Part shown: piece by piece, positions 8,671 to 17,240 of the stretch
How positions within the stretch are numbered: position 1 is the stretch's first letter
Layout: each line of letters starts with the position of its first letter
Origin: Bradyrhizobium iriomotense
GTDB lineage: Bacteria; Pseudomonadota; Alphaproteobacteria; Rhizobiales; Xanthobacteraceae
Assembly (NCBI RefSeq): GCF_018129405.1
Contig: NZ_JAFCLP010000001.1
Coordinates: 806,001 to 870,000, forward strand
Length of the DNA: 64,000 nucleotides
Reading direction: 5' to 3'
Notes under the pieces: model-generated
Database searches by the model: none
What the model saw: only the letters and a program-made list of their open reading frames with translations
What the model was told of the DNA's origin: nothing
Position numbers and translations under genes: made by a program

Positions 8671-9867
8671 TCAGCCCTGCACGGCCGTTTTGCCTGACGG
8701 AATTGCAGCATCGCTCGCAAGGCCGATCTCGTCGCGCAATGCCTCCGTGTGCGCGCCGAGCATGGACACCGTCTTGGCCGGCGTCGTATCGGCCCCCGAC
8801 ATCCGGAACGGCAGGTTGAGCACCCTAAACGCGCCGCCCTCGTCCCGCACCTCGGAGAGCGCCTGGCGATGCGCAAGCTGCGGATCGGCCAGCGCCTCTG
8901 ACACGGTGCGATAGGCCGAGGCCGGTACGCCCGCGGCGCCAAGCGCGAGGAGGCATGCATCGGTCGAAAGCTGCCGCGACCAGACCTCGACGCCGTCCAT
9001 CAACGCCGCCCAGTTCGCGCGGCGCGGCGCGTAGGTGGCGAAGCGTGGATCGGAGACCCATTCGGGGCGGCCGATCACGCCCATCAGCGCCTGGAACGTC
9101 TTCTCGCTCGCGACCGTGATCATGACATAGCCGCTGGCCGTCTCGGTCGGTCCGAACATCGGGCGCGGCGGCAGCGTCACCGCGAATTGCGAGCTCTGCA
9201 ACTCGGTCAGGGTCAAGGTCAGCATCGATTCCAGCATGGAGACGTCGATGTGCTGGCCGCGCCCGGTCACGGTGCGCTGATAGAGTGCGGACGCGATCGC
9301 GCCAAAACCGTAGGTGCCGGTGACGACGTCGGCGTGATAGATGCCGCAATAGTCCGGCCTGTGACGGCCGGGCTGGTAGGCGAGATGCGCCATGTCGTAG
9401 CCGGAGGCGGCATGGATCACCGGCGCATAGGCCGGCAGTTCGGCCGAGGGGCCGGTCTGGCCGTAACCTGAAATCGAGCAGTAGATCAGCTTCGGGTTGA
9501 CTTGACGCAGCCTGTCATAGTCGAGGCGCAGCCGGTGCATCACGCCGGGGCGGAAGTTCTCGACCAGGATGTCGGCGGTCGCGGCCAGCCGGTAGACGGC
9601 GTCCCTGCCATCCTCGGATTTGAGGTCGAGCACCAGGCTCTTCTTGCCGACATTGAGCTGGCCGAACGCGGTGCTGCAGCCCTTGCGCAGCGGTGGCCGG
9701 GTCCGCATCGTCTCCCCGCCGTCGGTCTCGATCTTGATGACCTCGGCGCCCATGTCGGCTAGCATGCGCGCGCAATGGGGACCGGCGATCGTGGTCGAAA
9801 AATCCAGGACCCGCAGGCCCGCGAAAGCCTTTGTCGTCGTCCCCTCATGCTTGTCTGGTAACTGCAT
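8671..9867 (-). CDS. Class III (CaiB/BaiF family) CoA-transferase
   Basis: The protein has 398 residues. It moves CoA between carboxylic acids in the cytoplasm. Family features: N-terminal GLRVLDFSTTIAGPHCARML, the CoA-binding MGAEVIKIETDGGE and NVGKKSLVLDLKSEDGR, and the expected catalytic Asp in YHADVVTGTYGFGAIASAL, followed by GRGQHIDVSMLESM. No companion gene identifies the acyl group. The gene is divergent from glgA, and the two are separated by 196 bases. Confidence 0.88.
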   Translation of the reverse strand: MQLPDKHEGTTTKAFAGLRVLDFSTTIAGPHCARMLADMGAEVIKIETDGGETMRTRPPLRKGCSTAFGQLNVGKKSLVLDLKSEDGRDAVYRLAATADILVENFRPGVMHRLRLDYDRLRQVNPKLIYCSISGYGQTGPSAELPAYAPVIHAASGYDMAHLAYQPGRHRPDYCGIYHADVVTGTYGFGAIASALYQRTVTGRGQHIDVSMLESMLTLTLTELQSSQFAVTLPPRPMFGPTETASGYVMITVASEKTFQALMGVIGRPEWVSDPRFATYAPRRANWAALMDGVEVWSRQLSTDACLLALGAAGVPASAYRTVSEALADPQLAHRQALSEVRDEGGAFRVLNLPFRMSGADTTPAKTVSMLGAHTEALRDEIGLASDAAIPSGKTAVQG

Positions 9868-10023
9868 GCGTGCCGCGTCTCCCTGGGGTCCCCTTAGGAA
9901 CCGTGGATGTTCTCTCTTGTTGGTGCGGCGACCCTAGAGGGCAGCGGCCGAGTAGGAAAGTCTTTACCGAACAGAGGCGTCCTGCGGGAGGCTTGAGAAT
10001 TTCCGAGGCAACTGGACCCGTTC

Positions 10024-10037
10024 TTGCATAGCAGCAA
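10024..10037. promoter_or_regulatory. Weak FixK-type site next to the glgA start
   Basis: TTGCATAGCAGCAA fits the relaxed consensus TTG(A/C)-N6-(T/G)CAA. Its centre is only 33 bases before the glgA start, too close for activation with the roughly 64-base spacing seen at fixN and fixG. It could be chance, a repressor-type site, or evidence that glgA starts further downstream. Confidence 0.25.
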
Positions 10038-10063
10038 ACGGGATCGGATGAGGGCAGCAGTTC

Positions 10064-11479
10064 TTGAGGGTCTTGTTCGTTACGACAGAGATGGACGACT
10101 TCGTCCGCGTCGGCGGACTCGGAGCCGTTTCCGCCGCCCTCCCCCGAGCGCTACGTCCCTTCGCCGATATCCGGATCATGCTGCCCGGCTATCGCGACAT
10201 CATCGAGCAGCTCACGCATATCCAGATTGTCGGCCGCTGCCCGGCGTTCGCGGAGATGCCGGCCTGCTCGCTCGGCCGAGCCGCGACCAAGGACGGGCTG
10301 CCGGTCTATGTGCTGTTGTGCTCGCAGCTCTACGACAGGCCCGGCAATCCCTATGGCGATGAGTCCGGGCGCGACTGGCCCGACAACGATATCCGCTTCG
10401 CGCGCTTCGCCTCGGCAGCCGCTGAGCTGGCCATGGGCAAGCTGGACAAGAATTGGGCAGCAGACCTGGTCCATGCCAATGATTGGCAGGCTTCGCTCGT
10501 ACCGGCCTATCTCGCCTGGCGCGGCGCCAAGCTGCCGTCGATCCTGACCATTCACAATCTCGCCTATCAGGGCCTCTTCCCGAAGGAGGCGCTGCGGCGG
10601 ATCGGCGCACCGGAGAGCTCCTTCCATATCGACGGCGTCGAGTTCTACGACCAGGTCTCCTTCCTCAAGGCGGGCCTCGTCTACGCTTCGCATCTCACCA
10701 CTGTCAGCGGCACCTATGCGCGCGAGATCACCACGGCCGAATTCGGCTGCGGCCTCGAGGGCCTGCTCCGCCTGCGCTCGGATGCGGCCGAGCTCACCGG
10801 CATCCTCAACGGCATCGACGAGAGCTGGGACCCGCGCTATTGCGCGCAGCTCGCCCAGCAGTTCGGCGCCGGCGACTGGGTCGGCAAGAAGGCCAATGCG
10901 GATTATGTGCGCAAGCAGTTCGGGCTTGCGGTGTCGCGCGGACCGATGTTCGGCATCGTCGCCCGTCTCGTGCACCAGAAGGGCATCGACCTCGTGCTGG
11001 CGGCGGCTGACGAGATCATCGATGCCGGCGGGCAGATCGTGGTCACCGGCTCCGGTGAGCCGGCGCTCGAGCAGGCGCTTATCAACGCCCATCGCCGCCG
11101 TCCCGATGCCATCGGCGTCGCGATCGGCTTCAACGACGCCCAGGCGCGGCGCATCTTTGCCGGCAGCGATTTCACCTTGATGCCGTCGCGGTTCGAGCCC
11201 TGCGGCCTCAGCCAGATGTACGCCCAGCGCTTCGGCTCATTGCCGATCGGTCACCAGACCGGCGGCCTTGCCGAGACCATCAGCGACGGCGAGACCGGCT
11301 TCTTGTTCTCAAAACCCTCGCACGAATCCTTCCTCGGCGGCGTCCGCCGCGCCTTCTCGGCCTTCATGGCGCAGGATCAGCTCGACACCATGCGCCGCAG
11401 CGCCATGGGACGATCGTTCTCCTGGAGCATCTCGGCCAGCAGCTACAGCGCGCTGTACCGGAAGCTGGCGTCGGCGTGA
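10064..11479 (+). CDS. glgA: Glycogen synthase (ADP-glucose type, GT5)
   Basis: GlgA extends alpha-1,4-glucan from ADP-glucose; 471 residues is the usual size. The N-terminal sugar-nucleotide loop reads FVRVGGLGAV, where most GlgA have KTGGLGDV, so the conserved Lys is Arg. Other motifs are intact: HANDWQASLVP, TIHNLAYQG, GIVARLVHQKGIDL, and the catalytic Glu region PSRFEPCGLSQMYAQRFGSL followed by TGGLAETI. Start is a TTG at 10064, needed to include the first beta strand (RVLFVTTEM). No other glycogen gene adjoins it; the alpha-1,6-glucosidase at 33.5 kb is the nearest partner. Confidence 0.9.
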   Translation: MRVLFVTTEMDDFVRVGGLGAVSAALPRALRPFADIRIMLPGYRDIIEQLTHIQIVGRCPAFAEMPACSLGRAATKDGLPVYVLLCSQLYDRPGNPYGDESGRDWPDNDIRFARFASAAAELAMGKLDKNWAADLVHANDWQASLVPAYLAWRGAKLPSILTIHNLAYQGLFPKEALRRIGAPESSFHIDGVEFYDQVSFLKAGLVYASHLTTVSGTYAREITTAEFGCGLEGLLRLRSDAAELTGILNGIDESWDPRYCAQLAQQFGAGDWVGKKANADYVRKQFGLAVSRGPMFGIVARLVHQKGIDLVLAAADEIIDAGGQIVVTGSGEPALEQALINAHRRRPDAIGVAIGFNDAQARRIFAGSDFTLMPSRFEPCGLSQMYAQRFGSLPIGHQTGGLAETISDGETGFLFSKPSHESFLGGVRRAFSAFMAQDQLDTMRRSAMGRSFSWSISASSYSALYRKLASA

Positions 11480-11504
11480 GGCGCGACGGCGCTTCGGCAC
11501 ACTC

Positions 11505-11620
11505 CGTCATTGCGAGCGAAGCGAAGCAATCCAGAATCTTTCCGCGGAGGGATTCTGGATTGCTTCGCTGAGCCTGTCATCGGGCCGCGCTTTGCGCGGA
11601 CCCGGTGGCTCGCAATGACG
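11505..11620. repeat. Intergenic palindromic repeat, family C
   Basis: A long inverted repeat begins CGTCATTGCGAGCGAAGCGA and ends GGCTCGCAATGACG. An inner arm pair (GAAGCAATCCAGAATC and GATTCTGGATTGCTTC) can form a second hairpin. It lies directly after glgA and may serve as its transcript end. The gap 11480-11808 holds only this element and the next. Confidence 0.8.
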
Positions 11621-11653
11621 AGGAGGAGAAAGTTGCGCGCCCCACTCTCCTCT

Positions 11654-11796
11654 CGTGCCCCGGACGCAGCGCAGCGCGTCGCCCTTGCGACGTGGTGCGC
11701 TGCTGAGCCGGGGCCCATTCTGCACAGGAACTCGTGGTCTCTGGGTCCCGGCTCTGCGCTGCAATGCTAACGCATTGCAGCTTGTCCGGGACACGG
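11654..11796. repeat. Intergenic palindromic repeat, family E
   Basis: An imperfect palindrome runs from CGTGCCCCGGACGCAGCGC to GCTTGTCCGGGACACGGTG, with inner arms GCTGAGCCGGGGCCC and GGGTCCCGGCTC, and CTGCAATGC / GCATTGCAG. No open frame of sensible composition lies in it. It abuts the stop of the MpaB-type gene. Confidence 0.7.
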
Positions 11797-11808
11797 TGAG
11801 AGCGAGCG

Positions 11809-12753
11809 CTAGCGACGCGCATCCATTTGCGGCCGGCCGATCCAGGCACGGTTGAGGCAGCGGGTCATCCAGTCGGGCTGCGCTTCACCCCGCAGCCGCG
11901 CCTGCGCTTCCTGATAGGGACCGACATAGCGCAGCCTGTCAGGCAGTTTCGGATAGACGCGCCTGATCCATCGTAGCGCATTGTCGGCGGATCTGACGTC
12001 GCGCTCGTCGAGCTCAAAACCAAAACCCGCGCGCAAGCGCTCCGGTAACATCCCTGCGGTGAGCGCGCGATACCAGCGCGGCGGACGCAACCACGGACGC
12101 GCGCCCGTGAAGATCTGCGTTGCGATCTCGCGTGCCGCCGTGCTGACCGTCAGCGTGTCCGATTGCATCATCGCCGCGGTGTAAGCGGCGAAGCCGGACC
12201 AATCCGCCGGCAGGTCATCCGCCGTCAGTCCGAACAGCGCGCCGAACGTGCGACTCTCGGCCCAATACCGCTCGCGCTCCTCCGCCGAGAGCGGCGGCAG
12301 GACGAGATCATGCGCCATCAGGGCGGTGTCGACCAGCGTGGCGTGAACCCAGCGCAGCGCTGGAATGTCGTTAGCACAATAGCGCGAGCCCACCGCGAAC
12401 GGACCGACCGTCTCGGGCATCTCGCCGACGATCATCCCGTGGCGCCGGTGCAACTGCCGGGACGACAGCAAGGCACGGTCGAGCGAGCCGAACACCATGG
12501 CGAAGACGATGTCGAAGGTGCGATGGAAGCGACCGATCGGATCGGCAAAGGTGGTGGAATGCTCGGCGATGGCGGCGGCGACCCAGGGGTGGGCGAGTTG
12601 CAGCAGCAGCGCGCGACCGGCGCCGAGAAAGTTCACGGCCTCCCGGTCGATCCGCCAGGTGATCGTGTCAGGACCGAACACGCCGGCAACCGGGTCCGCC
12701 GCGTCAGCGCGGAGCTGATCGAGTGCCGCTTCAAGATCCTTCTCAACGACCAC
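11809..12753 (-). CDS. Oxygenase MpaB family protein (DUF2236)
   Basis: The 314-residue protein matches the MpaB/latex-clearing-protein-like family: ITWRIDREAVNFLGAGRALL, then LLLQLAHPWVAAAIAEHST with a conserved His, FHRTFDIVFAMVFGSLDRAL, and the pattern LRWVHATLVDTALMAHDLV with two more His that could ligate heme or metal. Members are linked to ring or double-bond oxygenation, but most bacterial ones have no known substrate. No signal peptide. It lies 92 bases downstream of the patatin gene on the same strand and could share its transcript. Confidence 0.8.
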   Translation of the reverse strand: MVVEKDLEAALDQLRADAADPVAGVFGPDTITWRIDREAVNFLGAGRALLLQLAHPWVAAAIAEHSTTFADPIGRFHRTFDIVFAMVFGSLDRALLSSRQLHRRHGMIVGEMPETVGPFAVGSRYCANDIPALRWVHATLVDTALMAHDLVLPPLSAEERERYWAESRTFGALFGLTADDLPADWSGFAAYTAAMMQSDTLTVSTAAREIATQIFTGARPWLRPPRWYRALTAGMLPERLRAGFGFELDERDVRSADNALRWIRRVYPKLPDRLRYVGPYQEAQARLRGEAQPDWMTRCLNRAWIGRPQMDARR

Positions 12754-12845
12754 GTGCGAGTCTCGCGACGAAGATGCCGCGATAATAGCCCAGACCGCGC
12801 GCTCGCGACATCGTCACCGCCCGAAACAAACGACGGACGAGGCCC

Positions 12846-13994
12846 TCACTCCGCCGCAATCGGCATCTCGTCCGTATGCTCGTGCAACACCACGCCGGCG
12901 AGCGGATCGAACTCGCCGATCCAGGGTTTGCGCGCCAGCACCGATCGCGTGTGAGCGTAGCCGGCATGCCAGCGCCGCGTGATCCCCGACGGGCTGAAGT
13001 CGATATCCTTGGTATGGGTCTCGTGCTCGAGCTGCGGCGCCAGCAGCCGCACCACATGCATGCGGGTCGAGCAGCCGTAGCTCATCAGTTCCCTCACCGC
13101 GGGATCATTCAGCTCGCTCTCGGGCAGCCGCGCCGCGAGCTGGTTGATGACATGGCGGAGGCGATGAGCCTGCTGCTGTCGCACGATCTGGCTTGCGATG
13201 CGGCTGGAATATTGCACGTCCTTGTGCCGGTTCAGCACCTCCGCCATCGTGGTCGGCTCCGGCCCGACGGGATTCCAGAGATGCACGGAGAAGATCAGCG
13301 AATCCCTGCGCGGATTGTCGTCGAACACCGCTTCGGTCGGCGTGTTCGACAAGATGCCGCCGTCCCAATAGAGCTCGCCGTCGATGCGCACCGCCGGGAA
13401 AGCCGGCGGCAGCGCGCCCGAGGCCATGATATGCTTGACCGTCAGCTCGCCGTCGCGGCTGTCGAAATAGCGCATTTCGCTGGTGCCGACATGAGCCGCA
13501 CCGACCGTCAGGCGCGGCGCGCAGCGATTGGCCAGATCGAAATCGACCAGCTCGCTCAGCGTCTCCTCCAGCGGCGCGGTCGAATAGAAGCCGGCGTGAT
13601 CGGCGCCCAGCGGATAGGAATCGCCGGCATGCGCGAGCGGATTGGGCCGGAAGAATCCTGGAATGCCGTGGGTCACCGTCGACCAGTAGGCCAGCTTCTC
13701 GTTGAAGCCGGGAAACGTGGCGCGCCAGTCCCAGACCGGCTGCTGCTCCATCCGCTTCCAGAACTCCCTCAAGCGCGCCAGCCGGTGCTCCCTTGCGTTG
13801 CCCGCAATGAGGCTCGCATTGATCGCGCCGATCGACGTGCCGATGATCCAGTCCGGCTCGATGCCGGCTTCGTGCAATGCCTGGTAGACCCCGGCCTGGT
13901 ACGAGCCGAGCGCGCCGCCGCCTTGCAGCACGAGCACGACCTGCCCCGGCAGGTCCATACCTTTACGCTGCAAATTGTCCTGCATGCCGTTCAT
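12846..13994 (-). CDS. Patatin-like phospholipase
   Basis: The 382-residue serine hydrolase has the patatin catalytic dyad. The nucleophile elbow is IIGTSIGAINASLIAG (GxSxG, about residues 50-65), preceded by the oxyanion loop LQGGGALGSYQAGVYQAL. The Asp is in LYWDGGILSNTP (about 205). A C-terminal extension of roughly 130 residues (HVVRLLAPQLEHETHTKDID onwards) matches the patatin plus DUF3734 arrangement common in Alphaproteobacteria, often near polyhydroxybutyrate genes. Substrate is probably a phospholipid or acyl ester. No signal peptide or membrane segment is evident. Confidence 0.88.
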   Translation of the reverse strand: MNGMQDNLQRKGMDLPGQVVLVLQGGGALGSYQAGVYQALHEAGIEPDWIIGTSIGAINASLIAGNAREHRLARLREFWKRMEQQPVWDWRATFPGFNEKLAYWSTVTHGIPGFFRPNPLAHAGDSYPLGADHAGFYSTAPLEETLSELVDFDLANRCAPRLTVGAAHVGTSEMRYFDSRDGELTVKHIMASGALPPAFPAVRIDGELYWDGGILSNTPTEAVFDDNPRRDSLIFSVHLWNPVGPEPTTMAEVLNRHKDVQYSSRIASQIVRQQQAHRLRHVINQLAARLPESELNDPAVRELMSYGCSTRMHVVRLLAPQLEHETHTKDIDFSPSGITRRWHAGYAHTRSVLARKPWIGEFDPLAGVVLHEHTDEMPIAAE

Positions 13995-14193
13995 GTCTCG
14001 CTCCTGTCGAGCCTATGGTTATCATTCGTCAGGCGTAAGGCCATTGTTACGTCCTGCTAGTCTCGGCGATTGTCGGGCCTTTTGGAAATGCCGGCTGGCT
14101 TCCATAACCATACGCATGCGCTATTGAGCCCGGGATGTCATTCCCTGTCCGGATCGGCTAGATTTGAGGCCGTTCCAGCTGGGGAGCCGATCC

Positions 14194-15081
14194 ATGGAAA
14201 TGCATCAGGTCCGCTATTTCCTCGCGGTGGCGCAGCTGTTGAATTTTACGCGCGCCGCCGAGGAATGCAACGTGACGCAGCCATCGCTGACGCGCGCGAT
14301 CAAGCAGCTCGAGGCCGAGCTCGGCGGCGACCTGTTCCGCCGCGAACGCCCGGCTGCCCAGTTGACTGAGCTCGGCCAGCGCATGCATCCGCTCTTGAAG
14401 CAGTGCTATGACGCCGCCACCGGCGCGCGCTCGCTCGCCTCCTCGTTCAGGAGCGGCGAGATCGGCGCGCTGCGCATCGCGCTGACGCATTCGATCGACC
14501 TGGCGCTGCTGATCCCACACCTGAACGCGATCAGACGCCAGTTCAACCGGCTTGAATTCCGCTTCCTACGCGGGACCAGCCGCGAAGTCGGCGAATTCCT
14601 GAAGAAGGGCGAAGCCGAGCTCGGCATCGCCGCCGAGATCGACGAAGCCTGGGACCGGCTCGACGTCTGGCCGCTGTTCACGGAAGACTTCGATCTCGTC
14701 GTCAGCAGGAAGCACCGTCTTGCCGGACACGACACGGTCGAGCCGGATGATTTGCGCGCGGAGCAATTGCTCGGCCGGAATTACTGCGAGCATTCCAGGC
14801 GTATCTCCGCGAACCTGCGCGAGCACGGCATCGACATCGATCATGGCCACGAGATTTCGAGCGAGCGTGATCTGATAGAACTGGTGGAAGCGGATATCGG
14901 CATCGCCATGATGCCACATACTTCACCGGTACCGGAGAGTCTGAAACGCACCGCAGTCACCGGCCTCGATGCGCGCCGCACCGTCAGCCTTTACGGCGTC
15001 GCCGGCCGGCAGCGCACGGCCGTCGCCAATGCGGTGATGCGGATGCTGCGCGGCGCGGACTGGCGGGAGATCGCCGGGTAG
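14194..15081 (+). CDS. LysR-family transcriptional regulator
   Basis: The 295-residue regulator begins with MEMHQVRYFLAVAQLLNFTR and a textbook LysR recognition helix (CNVTQPSLTRAIKQLEAELG) and wing (LFRRERPAAQLTELG). An inducer-binding domain follows. ATG 14194 was chosen because GGGGAG (14181-14186) is well spaced and LysR proteins start at this point; the open frame extends 30 bases further upstream. The divergent neighbour is the patatin gene, 200 bases away, so patatin/MpaB control is possible but not shown. Confidence 0.9.
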   Translation: MEMHQVRYFLAVAQLLNFTRAAEECNVTQPSLTRAIKQLEAELGGDLFRRERPAAQLTELGQRMHPLLKQCYDAATGARSLASSFRSGEIGALRIALTHSIDLALLIPHLNAIRRQFNRLEFRFLRGTSREVGEFLKKGEAELGIAAEIDEAWDRLDVWPLFTEDFDLVVSRKHRLAGHDTVEPDDLRAEQLLGRNYCEHSRRISANLREHGIDIDHGHEISSERDLIELVEADIGIAMMPHTSPVPESLKRTAVTGLDARRTVSLYGVAGRQRTAVANAVMRMLRGADWREIAG

Positions 15082-15123
15082 CAGATGGAGCGCTCTTGCA
15101 CCACGCGAGATGCGCAATGCTGT

Positions 15124-15271
15124 GCCCTCGCCCCTTGTGGGAGAGGGCAGCGACGCTGGCAGACGCAGACTCGCTTGGGTGAGGGGTATGTCTCCGCGAG
15201 CATCAGTGCACGCGGAGAGACACCCCTCATCCGGCGCTTCGCGCCACCTTCTCCCGCAAGGGGAGAAGGGG
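15124..15271. repeat. Long hairpin repeat, family A copy 1
   Basis: The element opens with CCCTCGCCCCTTGTGGGAGAGGG and closes with CCTTCTCCCGCAAGGGGAGAAGG; in between are CTTGGGTGAGGGGT and CACCCCTCATCCGGCGCTTC, which pair with each other. Copies 2 (26480) and 3 (38953) share ends and internal blocks. It sits between a plus-strand and a minus-strand gene end, a typical place for a bidirectional terminator. Confidence 0.85.
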
Positions 15272-15280
15272 AAAAGAAGC

Positions 15281-15997
15281 TCAATTCTCCCGGCTCGCGC
15301 GCTCCAGCGCTTCGATTAGATCATCGATCTCCATGCGCTTGCGGAAGTCGGGGTCGACAAAACGCGCCTTGACGATCCCGTCGCGGCCGACGACGAACAC
15401 GGCGGGGATCGGCAGCATCCAGCCGTCGTTGCCGTGGAACTTCGCCATATCCTGATAGGACAGCAGGCGCTGGATCTCGGCGCCGAGCCAGATCGCGAGA
15501 TTGAGCGACAGCGCATAGCCGTTGTCGAGATCGGTCAGGATCGGAAACGGCGCGCCGGAGTCGGCCTTGACCTGCCTTGTGTATTCTTGCGTCTCCGGCA
15601 TGATCGCGACGACCAGTGCGCCCATCGCCTTGATGCGCTCCTGCGCCTGCACCACGGCACGGACATTGAGCCGGCAATAAGGGCACCAGTGTCCGCGGAA
15701 GAACATCACGGCGACGGGGCCTTGCTCCAGGAGCGCAGGCAGCGCGACCAGACTTCCACTTTCATCCGGCAGCATGAATGGCGGCATCGCATCGCCAGGG
15801 CGCGGCGCGGTCTCGCCGCCGCCGTTCCCGCTCAAGCGAGTCACCAGGCGATCGACCGCCTCGCCATAGGCCGGAAACACCTCGCGGCTGGCATCGGCAT
15901 AGGCCCGAAGCTGCTCGTTCAGCGTTCCCTCCATGTCGCGGCAGCGCTGGAAGGCGAGCCTCAGTCGATCGGCGTCGGCTGGTGAGAGAGACGTCAT
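15281..15997 (-). CDS. Peroxiredoxin-like (AhpC/TSA) thiol protein
   Basis: The 238-residue protein has a helical N-terminal extension of about 65 residues, then a thioredoxin-fold AhpC/TSA domain with the active motif FFRGHWCPYCRLNVRAVV (Cys105, Cys108). The CxxC in place of the usual single peroxidatic Cys fits the peroxiredoxin-like subfamily found widely in Proteobacteria. It probably reduces peroxides with cellular thiols. No signal peptide, so cytoplasmic. The stop lies about 10 bases from family A repeat copy 1. Confidence 0.85.
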   Translation of the reverse strand: MTSLSPADADRLRLAFQRCRDMEGTLNEQLRAYADASREVFPAYGEAVDRLVTRLSGNGGGETAPRPGDAMPPFMLPDESGSLVALPALLEQGPVAVMFFRGHWCPYCRLNVRAVVQAQERIKAMGALVVAIMPETQEYTRQVKADSGAPFPILTDLDNGYALSLNLAIWLGAEIQRLLSYQDMAKFHGNDGWMLPIPAVFVVGRDGIVKARFVDPDFRKRMEIDDLIEALERASREN

Positions 15998-16078
15998 CTT
16001 CCGCTCCGGCGTTCAGGGGCGAATACTAGTTTCCAGATCCGGCCGCCCGCAAGGGGCGGCCGTCGCGCGAGGACGGGT

Positions 16079-16363
16079 TCAGTTCACGTAGAAATTGCCG
16101 GTGGGATCGAGCCGCCCCGAGGTGGAGTACAGCGACCCGTTGTCCATGAAGAAGACGGTGTTGTCCGGCACCTTCTTGGCGTTCTTCATCATGGCCTCGT
16201 GGTTCTTCTCGGCCGGGGCCATGGCCATCGCCGACATCTTGCCGGGTCCGCCATAGACATAGGCCATGCCGGCCTTGAAGTCCCAGGAGGCCTGCGAGAA
16301 AGCCGATGTGGCGATCACCGCGAAGGCGGCGGTAAAGATCAGGGTTTTGGACACTTTCGTCAT
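16079..16363 (-). CDS. Small exported hypothetical protein, 94 aa
   Basis: A signal peptide is clear (MTKVSKTLIFTAAFAVIATSAFSQA), so the mature product is about 70 residues. It is rich in Lys, Met and Gly (YVYGGPGKMSAMAMAPAEKN) and ends NFYVN. The function is not recognised; the Met/His content could hint at metal binding, which is speculative. ATG 16363 was chosen over the longer frame because GGAGGAG lies 7 bases upstream. Confidence 0.75.
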   Translation of the reverse strand: MTKVSKTLIFTAAFAVIATSAFSQASWDFKAGMAYVYGGPGKMSAMAMAPAEKNHEAMMKNAKKVPDNTVFFMDNGSLYSTSGRLDPTGNFYVN

Positions 16364-16600
16364 GGGATGCTCCTCCGGATCGACGTGAACGCCCGCCAAT
16401 CGGGCGCCCTGTCATCGGACGCCTGATCCTCCGGAAGCGGAAATGCCGTTGCCCAATCGGTTCGATAGCCGCCGCGCATCAACATAGCGCCGGGCTATCG
16501 CATCGAAAGCAAGCCGGCATTTCAACGAAGACGCGATCTCGACGAAGCTCCTGCCATAGCCGGCGACCATCACGGTTGCGGCCAACAGAGGAGATTTTCC

Positions 16601-17080
16601 ATGTCTAGGCATCTCACAGTGTCGCGCGTGGTTTGGACAGGCGTTGCCATTCTCGGGGCGCTGACATTTGCAACGCCGGTGCTTGCCGGCGAATGCCCGG
16701 CCGGCAAGATCAAGCCGAACGCGCAGCAGATGGTCGACTATAAGCCGGTCGGCGTCACCGACGTCACGCTCGGCGCGATCGATCTCGGCAAGCAGCCCGC
16801 CCATATCGAGGGCCGCGAGTTGCGCTTCCGCAAGCTGACCATCGCGCCCGGCGGCATCGTGCCCTGGCACAGCCATGACGACCGCCCCGCGCTGATCTTC
16901 GTGCAGCAGGGCGAGATCGTCGAGTACGCCTCCAACTGCGTCGATCCGATCGTGCACAAGGCCGGCGACATCCGCCCCGAAGTCTACGGCACCTCGCATT
17001 GGTGGAAGAACCTCGGCAAGGAGACGGTCATTCTCTATGTCGGCGACGTCCGCAAGGATCCGAACGACCATCACATGTGA
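16601..17080 (+). CDS. Exported cupin-domain protein
   Basis: The product has 159 residues. After a signal peptide (GVAILGALTFATPVLAGE) there is one cupin barrel: motif 1 is IVPWHSHDDRPALIFVQQGE (two His and a Glu, probable metal ligands) and motif 2 is VYGTSHWWKNLG (His). Two cysteines (ECPAG and ASNCVD) could form a disulfide. A ribosome site AGAGGAG precedes the ATG. Enzymatic or binding role unknown. A second exported cupin-like protein is at 52763, but the two are not close relatives by eye. Confidence 0.8.
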   Translation: MSRHLTVSRVVWTGVAILGALTFATPVLAGECPAGKIKPNAQQMVDYKPVGVTDVTLGAIDLGKQPAHIEGRELRFRKLTIAPGGIVPWHSHDDRPALIFVQQGEIVEYASNCVDPIVHKAGDIRPEVYGTSHWWKNLGKETVILYVGDVRKDPNDHHM

Positions 17081-17096
17081 CGAGCGCCCCAGCCCC

Positions 17097-17220
17097 GTCA
17101 TTCCGGGGCGATGCGCAGCATCGAACTACGGTGCGCAATTGCGCACCTGAGAATCTCGAGATTCCGGGTCTGGTGCTCCGGGCCGCTTTGCGGTCCCGTT
17201 CGCACCAGCCCGGAATGACA
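17097..17220. repeat. Intergenic palindromic repeat, family B copy 2
   Basis: It starts GTCATTCCGGGGCG and ends CAGCCCGGAATGACA, with the inner palindrome GGTGCGCAATTGCGCACC and the core CTCGAGATTCCGGGTCTGG shared with the 7368 copy. It fills the gap between the cupin gene and the MFS gene and reaches to 20 bases before the MFS start codon. Confidence 0.8.
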
Positions 17221-17240
17221 GATCAACGGAGAGCCACGCC

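Noticed and set aside
9897-9922. GGAAC followed after 16 bases by TGTT, read as an EcfG promoter for glgA
   Set aside because: The -10 lacks the C of CGTT and it is about 140 bases from the start codon; too weak to call.
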